From: Methanomassiliicoccaceae archaeon UBA113
GTDB taxonomy: Archaea; Thermoplasmatota; Thermoplasmata; Methanomassiliicoccales; Methanomethylophilaceae
Direction of reading: 5' to 3'
DNA length: 10,561 nt
NCBI GenBank assembly: GCA_002506175.1
Contig: DAXB01000037.1
Coordinates: 1-10,561, forward strand
In this document: piece after piece, positions 1 through 6,299 of the stretch
How positions within the stretch are numbered: the first letter of the stretch is position 1
How the letters are laid out: every line of letters starts with the position of its first letter
Made by a program: the position numbers and the translations under genes
Notes under the pieces: generated by a model
Told to the model about the DNA's origin: nothing
What the model saw: the letters and a program-made list of their open reading frames with translations, nothing else
Databases searched by the model: none

Positions 1-6
1 CAAATT

Positions 7-1599
7 TTAAGGGGCGGTGTTCTTAGACCTCTCGAATCCAGGGATCTCTACTTCCTTGATGACGTTAAGATAGCGGTCCAGCTTCAGAATCGGCTCTCTT
101 GATGTCCGCTCGTATATGTCCACGAACCTCTCGAAGCACTTGTCGTAGAGCTCCTTGTAATCGGGGTTAGGCTCGAACGTCCTCTCTATCCTGACGTACT
201 TCTTCAGCTCTGTAATGTCCTTGATGCCCATCTTACCGGCCATGGAGCACATTGCAACACCATACAGGCCTGCCTGCTGGGGGTTGTACGGGACCATTAT
301 CCTGGATCCCGTGATGTCCGCCATGATCTGGCAGATGAGATCCGATCTTGCCATGCCTCCCACGAAGTACGCCTCATCGGCATGCTTGGTCTTGCGGTCC
401 GATGCCTCGGACATCCATCTGACATGGAATGCTATTCCTTCGATGATTGCCCTACAGATATCATAACGGGAAGTTCCCAGCTTGACGTTCCTCAGTGATC
501 CGCTGGCATCAGGATCCTGCTTGGGTGCGCGTATTCCGTTGATCCATGGGGTGAACACCACTCCGTTGGCTCCGGGCGTAGAGAACGAGTCCTTGGAATC
601 CAATATGTCGAATCCTTCCTTCAGGATGTCGACGATGGCCCATTCCAACGATGTACCGGCCACCTCGAGCTCCGCCAGATAATTGTAGAATCCTTTGAAG
701 GCTCCTGGAATACCGACCATCATCGATGAGATATCCACAATCTGCCTGTTCATGGCCGTACCTATCCAAGCGGAGCTTCCTCCGTATATATGGCGCTCCC
801 CTTCGGCCAAGGCGCCGGATCCCAGATGGATCATCGACATGTCCCCTCCGCCTGCGTACACCACGACATTCTCCGACAGTCCCAAAGCCTCAGCCGACTC
901 CTTGGTTAGGCATCCTACCGGATCCGTAGAATAGTACATGTCCGGGAGATGGTTGATATCCACCCCGAACATCCTGCAGAGCTTCTCGCTCCATTGAGCC
1001 GTCTTGATGTTCGGAAGGAGGTACACGAACGCAGAATCGAACGATATCGCCATCTTGCCCGTGCATCTGTAGAGCATGTAGCTGTTCACATCCAGGCACT
1101 TGTATGTCTGACCGTAAAGCTCCGGCTTGTTGTTCTTGAACCAGAGGTACTTCCAAATGAAATCCTTGTGGGAAGCTGGTCCGGCCTTGTTCTCGCGTAT
1201 GCATGCGAGTATCTTCCTTGCGTTGATGCCCTCTATCTTGATGCCCTTGGTCATACCCTTCCGGTATTCCTCTATACCCCTTCCATCGATGCAATTGAGG
1301 GAATCGAACAAGAGTGTTCCGGACTCGTCTATAGGTATAAACGAACCGGTCTGCGAGCAGAACGATATGGATTTAATGGATTCCACAGGGGCTCCGAGGT
1401 CCTTCACCAAACCACTTATGCCGTGGCATATGACATCCCACCACTCATCCGGGTATTGGACGGCTTCCTCACCGTTGATGTCCATGGCGATATCCTCGGT
1501 GCACAACACCTTCAGATCCAGATCGGATGTGTCGAATATCCCCATCTTGATGCTGGTTGTACCTATGTCCACCGCTGCCAGGTACTCTTTCTCAGTCAT
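7..1599 (-). CDS. FGGY-family carbohydrate kinase (xylulokinase-like)
   Basis: Predicted cytoplasmic ATP-dependent kinase of a sugar or polyol, 530 aa, a normal length for the family. Visible motifs: the N-terminal phosphate loop DIGTTSIKMGIFD (11-23); CSQTG plus IDESG (81-94) in the first FGGY domain; the catalytic-Asp region AGGGDMSMIHLGSG (249-262, D253 the likely base); PWINGIRAP (351-359); the adenosine motif GGMARSD (414-420); and QQAGLYGVAM (441-450). The start follows a strong GGGAGG site (1606-1611) and overlaps the end of the HAD gene by 8 nt, so translation is probably coupled. It is the last gene of the STAS-SpoIIE-HAD-FGGY operon; its TAA stop lies at the left edge of the window. 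The substrate cannot be read from sequence: xylulose, ribulose, erythritol and other polyols are all possible. The family call is firm, the substrate open. Confidence 0.93.
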   Translation of the reverse strand: MTEKEYLAAVDIGTTSIKMGIFDTSDLDLKVLCTEDIAMDINGEEAVQYPDEWWDVICHGISGLVKDLGAPVESIKSISFCSQTGSFIPIDESGTLLFDSLNCIDGRGIEEYRKGMTKGIKIEGINARKILACIRENKAGPASHKDFIWKYLWFKNNKPELYGQTYKCLDVNSYMLYRCTGKMAISFDSAFVYLLPNIKTAQWSEKLCRMFGVDINHLPDMYYSTDPVGCLTKESAEALGLSENVVVYAGGGDMSMIHLGSGALAEGERHIYGGSSAWIGTAMNRQIVDISSMMVGIPGAFKGFYNYLAELEVAGTSLEWAIVDILKEGFDILDSKDSFSTPGANGVVFTPWINGIRAPKQDPDASGSLRNVKLGTSRYDICRAIIEGIAFHVRWMSEASDRKTKHADEAYFVGGMARSDLICQIMADITGSRIMVPYNPQQAGLYGVAMCSMAGKMGIKDITELKKYVRIERTFEPNPDYKELYDKCFERFVDIYERTSREPILKLDRYLNVIKEVEIPGFERSKNTAP

Positions 1600-2221
1600 C
1601 TATATCCTCCCACCCTACATCGATCTGCCTCGAGATGTCCTCGAGGTTCTCCTTCGTGAGTTTGGGCCAAGGGACCGGCCTCTGAGCCTTGTCCAATACC
1701 AAGAATGCTTTCTCCGCACATAGAGCAATCGGTGTGTCGGAGAGCGAATCTGAATAGAAGTTGTCGATTACAGGCATGCCCTGATTGATGATGTACTGCG
1801 CCTTGGACTGCGCCAACATAAGGTTGCCGCACAGCACCCCGTACTCGCGGTCATATTCGGATGCGACATGGTTCACCCCGAGCCTCTCGGCGATAGGTGC
1901 TATGATGCAATCCGGTGATGCACTTATGATGAGATCGTCCGGTTTCTTCTGTGCCATGTACCAAGCGGACATGTTCTTGATGTTCTTATCCCAGAAATCG
2001 TTGATCTTCCTGTCGAAATCCTTGACCTTCGGGATGAAACTGAAGAACGTCAGCTCGAACTCGTATCTGGGGATCACCCTCTTCTTGAATCTAGAGTACG
2101 CCTTGATGCATTTCGGCAGATATGTGACGAACAGGCTCGGCTGCCTGACGGCGAAGTAAAACGCGAACTTAGCCGTGCAGTCTGGATGGAATATGGTGTC
2201 ATCGAAATCGTATACATTCAT
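1592..2221 (-). CDS. HAD-IB family phosphatase (phosphoserine-phosphatase-like fold)
   Basis: Predicted small-molecule phosphatase, 209 aa. All four HAD motifs are present, numbered from the chosen start: motif I DFDDT (5-9, nucleophile D5, general acid D7), motif II SASP (100-103), motif III Lys in AQSKAQ (K140), and motif IV YSDSLSDTP (156-164, D158 and D162). The opening MNVYDFD resembles a Firmicutes HAD-IB group, from memory of the family. An in-frame ATG 15 nt upstream exists, but its codons contain the GGGAGG ribosome site that serves the chosen start, and the chosen ATG forms an ATGA overlap with the stop of the SpoIIE gene. It lies between the signalling phosphatase and the sugar kinase. 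It may dephosphorylate the kinase product or a related sugar phosphate; that is inference. Confidence 0.88.
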   Translation of the reverse strand: MNVYDFDDTIFHPDCTAKFAFYFAVRQPSLFVTYLPKCIKAYSRFKKRVIPRYEFELTFFSFIPKVKDFDRKINDFWDKNIKNMSAWYMAQKKPDDLIISASPDCIIAPIAERLGVNHVASEYDREYGVLCGNLMLAQSKAQYIINQGMPVIDNFYSDSLSDTPIALCAEKAFLVLDKAQRPVPWPKLTKENLEDISRQIDVGWEDIDD

Positions 2222-4098
2222 TCGGATCCCTCCCATGATTTGTACAGAGTGAGGACGTTCTGGTTTCCAGCATACTCGTACTCCATGCGGTCGAAGTATG
2301 TCTTGGTGATTAATATGCCCAATCCCCCGATATCCCTGTCCTCGGATGACAGGCTGACGTCAGGATCCTCTTTGAGCAGTGGATTGAACGGTATTCCGGA
2401 ATCGATGAACTGCAGCTTCAGCGTACCGTCCTTGTAATCCGTGACGACCTTCACGGACCCGTCCCTTTCCTGATAAGCGTAATTGGCGATGTTGGCGAAC
2501 ATCTCATCGACGCAGACCTTGATCATGCTGAGGTCCGTATCCGACAGTTCAGCGCCATCCACCTCCTCGCAGATGTACTCCTGGACCTTCGGCAGTTCTG
2601 ATACGGAGGCTTTGTAAATACGCCCCTTCTGGCCCTCTCTGCTGTTCATGTAATAGAAAGAGAGCATGGTCATGTCATCGAACTGCTCCGTCTTGCATGC
2701 GAAACCGTCAATATCATCCTTCAAACCGGCGACCAACTGCTCAGGTTCGATATCATAGTGGGAGTTCAGATACTCCCTGAGCCTGTCTTCCCCGTACATT
2801 CCGCTCTTCGAATCCTTGGCCTCCGTGACTCCGTCCGTATACAGGAAGATCCTGTCCCCCGGCGTCATGTCCACTTCGACCTGCGCGTACTGATAGCCGT
2901 CCAACGCGGCAAGCACTATATCGGGATCGGATTCGAGGTACTCGTAATCCCCGTTACCATGCCTTACCAGAGGAGGGTTGTGTCCCGCGTTGACGTATGT
3001 GAGCTTGTTGTTCTTGATGTCCACGACACCGACCCATGCAGTGACGAAGAGATTCGCCTTGTTATTGTTGCAGAGCGTCTGGTTGACCCTTGTGACGGCC
3101 TCCGAGAGCCCCATATCAGCCAGGTTGTCCTTCAAGAGCGTCTTGGTGATAGCCATGAACAACGCGGCGGGCACTCCCTTCCCGGAAACGTCCGCCACAA
3201 TGATGGCCAAACGGTTCTCGTCGACCATGAAATAATCGTACAGATCCCCTCCGACCTCCTTGGCAGGCGTCATTGAACAGCACAGGTTATACTCGTACTT
3301 CCTGGAGGACTTTTCGGGGAGCATTCCGAGCTGGATGTCCGAAGCGGTCTTCAGCTCCGATTTGAGACGGGTCGTAGACTCTGCGATAGCCATTCCCTCC
3401 TCCATCATCCTCTTGCCGGTGGAAGCGGCGGAGAGACAGATGATCGAGAATAATAGGAGCAAGAGTGCGTTGGGGATGTAATCATTGAGCAGCTCCAGGT
3501 TCAGGACGGCATATGTGTAACCGTCTCCATACGCGTTCATGGCTGCCTCCTGGATCGCATCCACCAAAGAATCATGGACGGTAATCGTCACACCTGCGAG
3601 ATCCAGTACGGTGATATTGATGTACACGTTGAGAATGACATTGAAAATCACCGCGAAGAGGAACAGAACGTATGTAAAACCGATGGTGTACAGCGTCAGC
3701 CTCCTCGAGAAGTACCTCAGGGATAGGATCATGGGCAACGGGATTAGAATGAGGACATCGACACACAAGACCAGATAAAGGATGCTGATGACTCCCAGGA
3801 GCGCCAACACCAGCATGAACTTGATCCAACTCTTCCGCCCCTTGTAGTAGAAGCATATGAGAGATGGAAGAGCGAGAATGAAGACGCATATGGCGGTGAT
3901 GTACACGAACCCGATCTTGTCGTACCACATCAGTCCGATGACCACCATCACACAGACGGCGACCATCACGATGGCGCTGCACAGCAGAGCGAATGCCGTG
4001 ACCTGGTTGGCCTGGACCTCGTTCTTGTAAATGGGGTCATCCTGGATATCCGAGTAATCCCATCTCAGGATATTGCTGAAGCTGTTGAGGGAGACCAT
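2218..4098 (-). CDS. Membrane SpoIIE/RsbU-type PP2C phosphatase fused to a GHKL (RsbW-like) ATPase domain
   Basis: Predicted membrane signalling protein, 626 aa. Residues about 33-226 contain roughly six hydrophobic segments (near 33-57, 62-85, 92-109, 110-127, 136-162, 209-226) with one sizeable loop (163-208) that could be a sensor. A helical linker (228-252) leads into a SpoIIE PP2C domain: ASDIQLGMLP (252-261), EVGGDLYDYF (281-290, metal ligand D285), VADVSGKGVPAALFM (301-315, D303), AGHNPPLV (371-378), FLYTDGVTEA (418-427) and DDMTML (474-479). The C-terminal 490-626 is a GHKL ATPase with N-box VDEMFANIANYAY (530-542; E532, N536, N539), G1 FIDSGIPFNPL (564-574) and G2 GGLGI (591-595). 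In bacterial partner switching the PP2C dephosphorylates a STAS protein and the GHKL kinase phosphorylates it; here both sit in one chain, 10 nt downstream of a STAS gene. The output is unknown in an archaeon. Only a weak ribosome site precedes the ATG. Confidence 0.92.
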   Translation of the reverse strand: MVSLNSFSNILRWDYSDIQDDPIYKNEVQANQVTAFALLCSAIVMVAVCVMVVIGLMWYDKIGFVYITAICVFILALPSLICFYYKGRKSWIKFMLVLALLGVISILYLVLCVDVLILIPLPMILSLRYFSRRLTLYTIGFTYVLFLFAVIFNVILNVYINITVLDLAGVTITVHDSLVDAIQEAAMNAYGDGYTYAVLNLELLNDYIPNALLLLLFSIICLSAASTGKRMMEEGMAIAESTTRLKSELKTASDIQLGMLPEKSSRKYEYNLCCSMTPAKEVGGDLYDYFMVDENRLAIIVADVSGKGVPAALFMAITKTLLKDNLADMGLSEAVTRVNQTLCNNNKANLFVTAWVGVVDIKNNKLTYVNAGHNPPLVRHGNGDYEYLESDPDIVLAALDGYQYAQVEVDMTPGDRIFLYTDGVTEAKDSKSGMYGEDRLREYLNSHYDIEPEQLVAGLKDDIDGFACKTEQFDDMTMLSFYYMNSREGQKGRIYKASVSELPKVQEYICEEVDGAELSDTDLSMIKVCVDEMFANIANYAYQERDGSVKVVTDYKDGTLKLQFIDSGIPFNPLLKEDPDVSLSSEDRDIGGLGILITKTYFDRMEYEYAGNQNVLTLYKSWEGSE

Positions 4099-4108
4099 GG
4101 GATCTTTC

Positions 4109-4408
4109 TCAATCGATTGTAAGGATCTTCGTGAAACCGGTTATCTTGAGGACGGCCATGACGCTTTCGTTCACGTTCCTGAGGATGAACTTTCCTGATG
4201 ACCTGTCCATCGCCTTCTTTGTCTCGAGGAAGACCCTGAGGCCTGCGGACGACACGTATTCGGTCTTTTCAAGGTCGAGGATTATGGTGCGCACACCTGC
4301 GGAATTCTCCTCGATCGCAGTCTTGAGATCCGGGGATGTCAATGTATCGATCTCCCCCTCGACTGCAACAATCAACTCCTCGCCGTTCTTCTTCACATCC
4401 GTTTTCAT
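4109..4408 (-). CDS. STAS-domain protein (anti-sigma factor antagonist-like, SpoIIAA/RsbV type)
   Basis: Single-domain STAS protein of 99 aa, the usual SpoIIAA/RsbV length. It has the family pattern: an N-terminal strand ELIVAVEGEIDTLT (11-24), TIILDLEKTEYVSSAGLRVF (41-60), and a C-terminal FILRNVNESVMAVLKITGF (74-92). The phospho-acceptor in SpoIIAA is the first Ser of DSSG; here the aligned stretch is SSAG (53-56), so S54 is the likely acceptor and the preceding Asp has become Ser. A longer reading frame extends upstream to 4522, but GGAGGAG at 4414-4420 sits 5 nt before the chosen ATG and the extension does not look like STAS. It is the first gene of the four-gene operon, so it is probably the substrate of the adjacent phosphatase/kinase. 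Confidence 0.92.
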   Translation of the reverse strand: MKTDVKKNGEELIVAVEGEIDTLTSPDLKTAIEENSAGVRTIILDLEKTEYVSSAGLRVFLETKKAMDRSSGKFILRNVNESVMAVLKITGFTKILTID

Positions 4409-4469
4409 TACGTCTCCTCCAATCGTTCCGCTCGTGACATCCGCTCGACATGATAAGAATAGTTTCAGA

Positions 4470-4477
4470 CTATAATA
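4470..4477 (-). promoter_or_regulatory. TATA-like box for the STAS operon
   Basis: Reads TATTATAG on the minus strand, about 66 nt upstream of the STAS ATG. A start site about 26 nt downstream would leave a leader of roughly 40 nt containing the GGAGGAG ribosome site. It is the best AT-rich box upstream of the operon. Confidence 0.4.
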
Positions 4478-4558
4478 CGATATCATAAGGGCGGATGGAC
4501 GGAATAACGGTTGGAGGTTCAAGCTAACCGTTACATCAAAAGAATGATGTTCTTCCCA

Positions 4559-4575
4559 TGTAAACGGTGTTTACA
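4559..4575. repeat. 17-bp perfect palindrome, candidate operator
   Basis: TGTAAAC, spacer GGT, GTTTACA: two perfect 7-bp arms with a 3-bp centre. The size and symmetry suit a dimeric winged-helix or helix-turn-helix regulator. It lies about 80 nt upstream of the STAS TATA-like box and about 110 nt upstream of the TATA-like box of the plus-strand gene, so either promoter could be the target. Confidence 0.5.
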
Positions 4576-4684
4576 CCTGTTTTCCTGATATTGCTACCCG
4601 TCTTTTGAACCACGCCGGTTTTTTACTTACTATTATTGACAACACCACGACATCCAAATTTGTAATCAGTTTGTGTAGGTGTCC

Positions 4685-4691
4685 TTTATAT
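4685..4691 (+). promoter_or_regulatory. TATA-like box for the 4735 gene
   Basis: TTTATAT on the plus strand, about 47 nt before the ATG. The expected transcript start near 4714 gives a leader of about 20 nt that contains a short AAAGG ribosome site at 4722-4726. Confidence 0.45.
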
Positions 4692-4734
4692 CCATCGAAA
4701 AAAATGGTACTGGTAACGTCGAAAGGCGAAACAC

Positions 4735-4998
4735 ATGAACGCTAAGAACAAAGTAAAAGTCATGGCGGCGTTGCTTCTGATAGCGGCATTCGGCATGATG
4801 ATACCGGTAGCAAGCGAGAACGAATCTAGTTCAGAGGAACTCCAGGCAGAGGCCATGGAGGGCTTGGAGCTCGTGTCCGCGGACAAAACCTCGGGTTACA
4901 TCTTCCAGGTTGTCATCTCGTTGGCAGCAGTCCTGTTTACAATCATCGGCATGCTCTATATCGTGCACCGTATGAAGAACGAGACTCGCAGAGTCTGA
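4735..4998 (+). CDS. Small signal-peptide protein with C-terminal membrane anchor, function unknown
   Basis: I do not recognise a family. The 87-aa product has a basic start and a hydrophobic stretch (residues about 8-26) ending near PVASE, like a cleavable signal peptide. A short, strongly acidic and Ser-rich segment follows (28-53), then a TM segment (about 55-77) and a basic tail (78-87, RMKNETRRV at its end). It is therefore probably a small surface-facing protein with its C-terminus in the cytoplasm. AAAGG at 4722-4726 is a plausible ribosome site. Its own TATA-like box and a terminator hairpin directly after the stop make it a single-gene unit. The layout matches the protein at 5807-6199. 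It is divergent from the STAS operon, so shared regulation is possible but not shown. Confidence 0.75.
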   Translation: MNAKNKVKVMAALLLIAAFGMMIPVASENESSSEELQAEAMEGLELVSADKTSGYIFQVVISLAAVLFTIIGMLYIVHRMKNETRRV

Positions 4999-5001
4999 AT
5001 G

Positions 5002-5025
5002 ACGGGGGAAACCCCGTATTCTTTC
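5002..5025 (+). terminator. Hairpin terminator with GAAA tetraloop
   Basis: ACGGGG (5002-5007), loop GAAA (5008-5011), CCCCGT (5012-5017), then ATTCTTTC. The stem is 6 bp and perfect, the loop is a GNRA type, and it begins 4 nt after the stop of the small membrane protein gene. The T tract is short, so it may stabilise the RNA end rather than terminate alone. Confidence 0.55.
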
Positions 5026-5116
5026 AAACGTCTGATGAGGATGTCGCCGCCGATCCACACACTTTTATTGGATTGGTCGGCATATAACGAAGGCACAATG
5101 CGATTGGGAATACCTC

Positions 5117-5668
5117 TCACGGAAGCTTTCCGCCATCGTTCCATTCACCGTACATCTCCCCTCTGCGGCTGTACGCAATGAACCTCTCGAGCCTCTTATC
5201 GCGTTCGGGTTTGTAAGCTTGGATGTTATGGATCCTAACTCTGACATAGAGCTCAGGGAAGGATTGTATATTCTCCCATACGATGGGGTCCTCCTTCAAA
5301 GCCGCAAGGATGTCGTCCTCTATGACGAAAACCTCATCCAGATCCGGCATGACCGCCCTCCCCGCATCCGTCATCAGCCCGAGCCTCTCCAGCCTCCTGC
5401 ATCTGGCTTTGTTCAGTTCCGTCCATGAAGAACCTTTCCTGCGGGGAGAGAACCTCTGGCATACCCTCCCGTCCGGATCCTTGGTCTTCGTGGAATCTAT
5501 CCATCCGAAGCAGAGAGCCTCCTCCACGGCATCTAGGTAGGTCAATCCTTTGCTTTCACCGTTGAATTGTACGAACGCCCAGCATTCCTTCGCACTTTCA
5601 TGGTTCTCGAACAGCCATGATCTGAACTCGCTGCGGTTCTTTGCCTGAATCGGTGCCGGATGCTCCAT
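5117..5668 (-). CDS. YdeI/OmpD-associated (OmdA) family protein
   Basis: Soluble protein of 183 aa, close to the usual length of this family, sometimes annotated as bacteriocin-protection protein. Its biochemical role is not established. The diagnostic core is clear: ESAKECWAFVQF (24-35), LDAVEEALCFGWIDS (45-59), QRFSPRRKGSSWTELNKARC (71-90), the helix around RRLERLGLM (91-99), and the C-terminal RIHNIQAYKPERDKRLERFI (145-164). Two in-frame ATGs, at 5674 and 5668, are possible. No ribosome site is visible, and the second lies about 26 nt from the TATA-like box centre, so a leaderless start at 5668 is preferred. A longer in-frame extension to 6244 only mirrors the gene on the opposite strand. 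It stands between two small membrane protein genes transcribed in the other direction. Confidence 0.87.
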   Translation of the reverse strand: MEHPAPIQAKNRSEFRSWLFENHESAKECWAFVQFNGESKGLTYLDAVEEALCFGWIDSTKTKDPDGRVCQRFSPRRKGSSWTELNKARCRRLERLGLMTDAGRAVMPDLDEVFVIEDDILAALKEDPIVWENIQSFPELYVRVRIHNIQAYKPERDKRLERFIAYSRRGEMYGEWNDGGKLP

Positions 5669-5689
5669 AGCCATAAGGATGAGGACTAC

Positions 5690-5697
5690 GATATATG
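5690..5697 (-). promoter_or_regulatory. TATA-like box for the YdeI-family gene
   Basis: CATATATC on the minus strand, centred about 26 nt upstream of the ATG at 5668. That spacing predicts a leaderless transcript and decides between the two candidate starts. Confidence 0.5.
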
Positions 5698-5713
5698 GGA
5701 ATTGCCTATCGAA

Positions 5714-5735
5714 GCATTCCCTTGATGTCGAATGC
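5714..5735. repeat. Inverted repeat upstream of the 5807 gene
   Basis: GCATTC (5714-5719) and GAATGC (5730-5735), perfect 6-bp arms with a 10-bp spacer. It lies between the two divergent TATA-like boxes, so a bound protein could affect both the YdeI-family gene and the small membrane protein gene. Confidence 0.35.
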
Positions 5736-5747
5736 CTCCATACTATA

Positions 5748-5757
5748 CTATAATAAT
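5748..5757 (+). promoter_or_regulatory. TATA-like box for the 5807 gene
   Basis: ACTATAATAA on the plus strand, preceded by a second similar TACTATA. The predicted start is near 5778, giving a leader of about 30 nt that carries GAGGG at 5794-5798. Confidence 0.45.
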
Positions 5758-5773
5758 ACTGACAACGATACGA

Positions 5774-5788
5774 GCGATATCCTATCGC
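5774..5788. repeat. Palindrome over the predicted transcription start of the 5807 gene
   Basis: GCGATA, TCC, TATCGC: perfect 6-bp arms with a 3-bp centre. It falls on the predicted transcript start and ends 5 nt before the AGAGGG ribosome site. It could be a repressor operator or a 5'-terminal RNA hairpin that limits ribosome access. Confidence 0.42.
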
Positions 5789-5806
5789 ATAAAGAGGGTT
5801 TATACG

Positions 5807-6199
5807 ATGAACACGAAAAAAATCATGGCAGTCATGGTCGTACTGATGATGGCCGCCTCCAGTATCGCCCTGCTCCAGTTCGCAGATGAACCGGTAGCTG
5901 ATCAGAACGATACCATGCCCGGGGTCTCCGACTTGAAAGTCGGCGAGACACTGGGATTCAAGGTATCCGAACAGATGAACATGACAGAAGCTCTCAGCAA
6001 GGCCGCTCCCGCGATCAAGGAGCTTCTCGACGAAATGGCCAGCTCCATGGGAACGACCACCAAGGACCTCAACGTCAACGTCGAGCCTGAGAAGAAGTGC
6101 CCCATCAGTGCTAACATGATGATCATCATAACAATGGTCATCGCGTTCCTTGTCGTGATCGCGACACTTGCCATCAGCAGTCGTAAGAACAAACCTTGA
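5807..6199 (+). CDS. Signal-peptide protein with C-terminal membrane anchor, function unknown
   Basis: No family recognised; 130 aa. Residues 1-26 form a signal peptide (basic MNTKK, then a Met/Val-rich core). The ectodomain (about 27-100) is acidic, contains MPGVSDLKVGETLGFKV (37-53) and a likely amphipathic helix (59-82), and ends in a single-Cys segment EPEKKCPIS (93-101). A TM segment (about 103-123) is followed by a basic tail (SSRKNKP, 124-130). AGAGGG at 5793-5798, 8 nt before the ATG, decides this start over one 75 nt upstream, whose extra residues are hydrophobic and precede the obvious signal peptide. It has its own TATA-like box and terminator. The layout matches the 87-aa protein at 4735-4998, though sequence similarity is limited to the first residues and overall design. 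Confidence 0.78.
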   Translation: MNTKKIMAVMVVLMMAASSIALLQFADEPVADQNDTMPGVSDLKVGETLGFKVSEQMNMTEALSKAAPAIKELLDEMASSMGTTTKDLNVNVEPEKKCPISANMMIIITMVIAFLVVIATLAISSRKNKP

Positions 6200-6208
6200 A
6201 ACCCCCAA

Positions 6209-6232
6209 GGGAGGGCCTTCCCTCCCATTTTT
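6209..6232 (+). terminator. GC-rich hairpin and T tract after the 5807 gene
   Basis: GGGAGGG (6209-6215), loop CCTT, CCCTCCC (6220-6226), followed by ATTTTT. A perfect 7-bp G/C-rich stem plus a T run, 9 nt after the stop codon, is a textbook intrinsic terminator layout. Confidence 0.72.
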
Positions 6233-6234
6233 CC

Positions 6235-6277
6235 ATTTATTCACCGACCATCGCGATCTGACCGCAGGTCATAACTA
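6235..6277 (+). promoter_or_regulatory. Candidate promoter elements for the DUF5131 gene
   Basis: Two weak boxes are visible: ATTTATTC at 6235-6242, just after the terminator, and CATAACTA at 6270-6277. The second is centred about 27 nt before the ATG at 6300 and would give a leaderless transcript like those of the neighbouring minus-strand genes. Neither is strong. Confidence 0.28.
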
Positions 6278-6299
6278 CGTCCCCCGACATCATATGATC

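Larger units (their letters stand above)
4409..4734. promoter_or_regulatory. Divergent intergenic region with stacked inverted repeats
   Basis: These 326 nt hold no convincing gene and separate the STAS operon (minus) from a small membrane protein gene (plus). Three perfect inverted repeats follow each other: TAACGGTT/AACCGTTA (4505-4512 and 4526-4533), ACATCA/TGATGT (4533-4538 and 4545-4550), and TGTAAAC-GGT-GTTTACA (4559-4575). A looser ATGATA/TATCAT pair (4450-4455, 4481-4486) brackets the minus-strand TATA-like box. The repeats lie upstream of both predicted core promoters, a suitable place for regulator binding. Binding by any protein is inference. Confidence 0.5.

Noticed and set aside
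949..1659. A 236-codon plus-strand open frame opposite the FGGY kinase gene.
   Set aside because: It is antisense to a gene with complete family motifs and resembles no protein family; a shadow frame.
2222..2236. Upstream ATG of the HAD gene.
   Set aside because: Its codons are the ribosome binding site of the ATG at 2221, which also makes the ATGA overlap.
2758..3276. A 172-codon plus-strand open frame opposite the SpoIIE gene.
   Set aside because: Fully antisense to conserved PP2C coding sequence and without family features.
4409..4522. Extended 137-codon STAS frame.
   Set aside because: A strong ribosome site (GGAGGAG) precedes the shorter start, and the extra residues lie over the promoter and are not STAS-like.
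4637..5766. TGACAAC upstream of both small membrane protein genes (4637-4643 and 5760-5766) as a shared element.
   Set aside because: It lies at very different distances from the two start codons (about 98 and 47 nt) and is short enough to be chance.
5669..6244. N-terminal extension of the YdeI-family frame to 375 codons.
   Set aside because: The extension is His/Asp-rich antisense sequence of the small membrane protein gene; the family starts at the 5668 or 5674 ATG.
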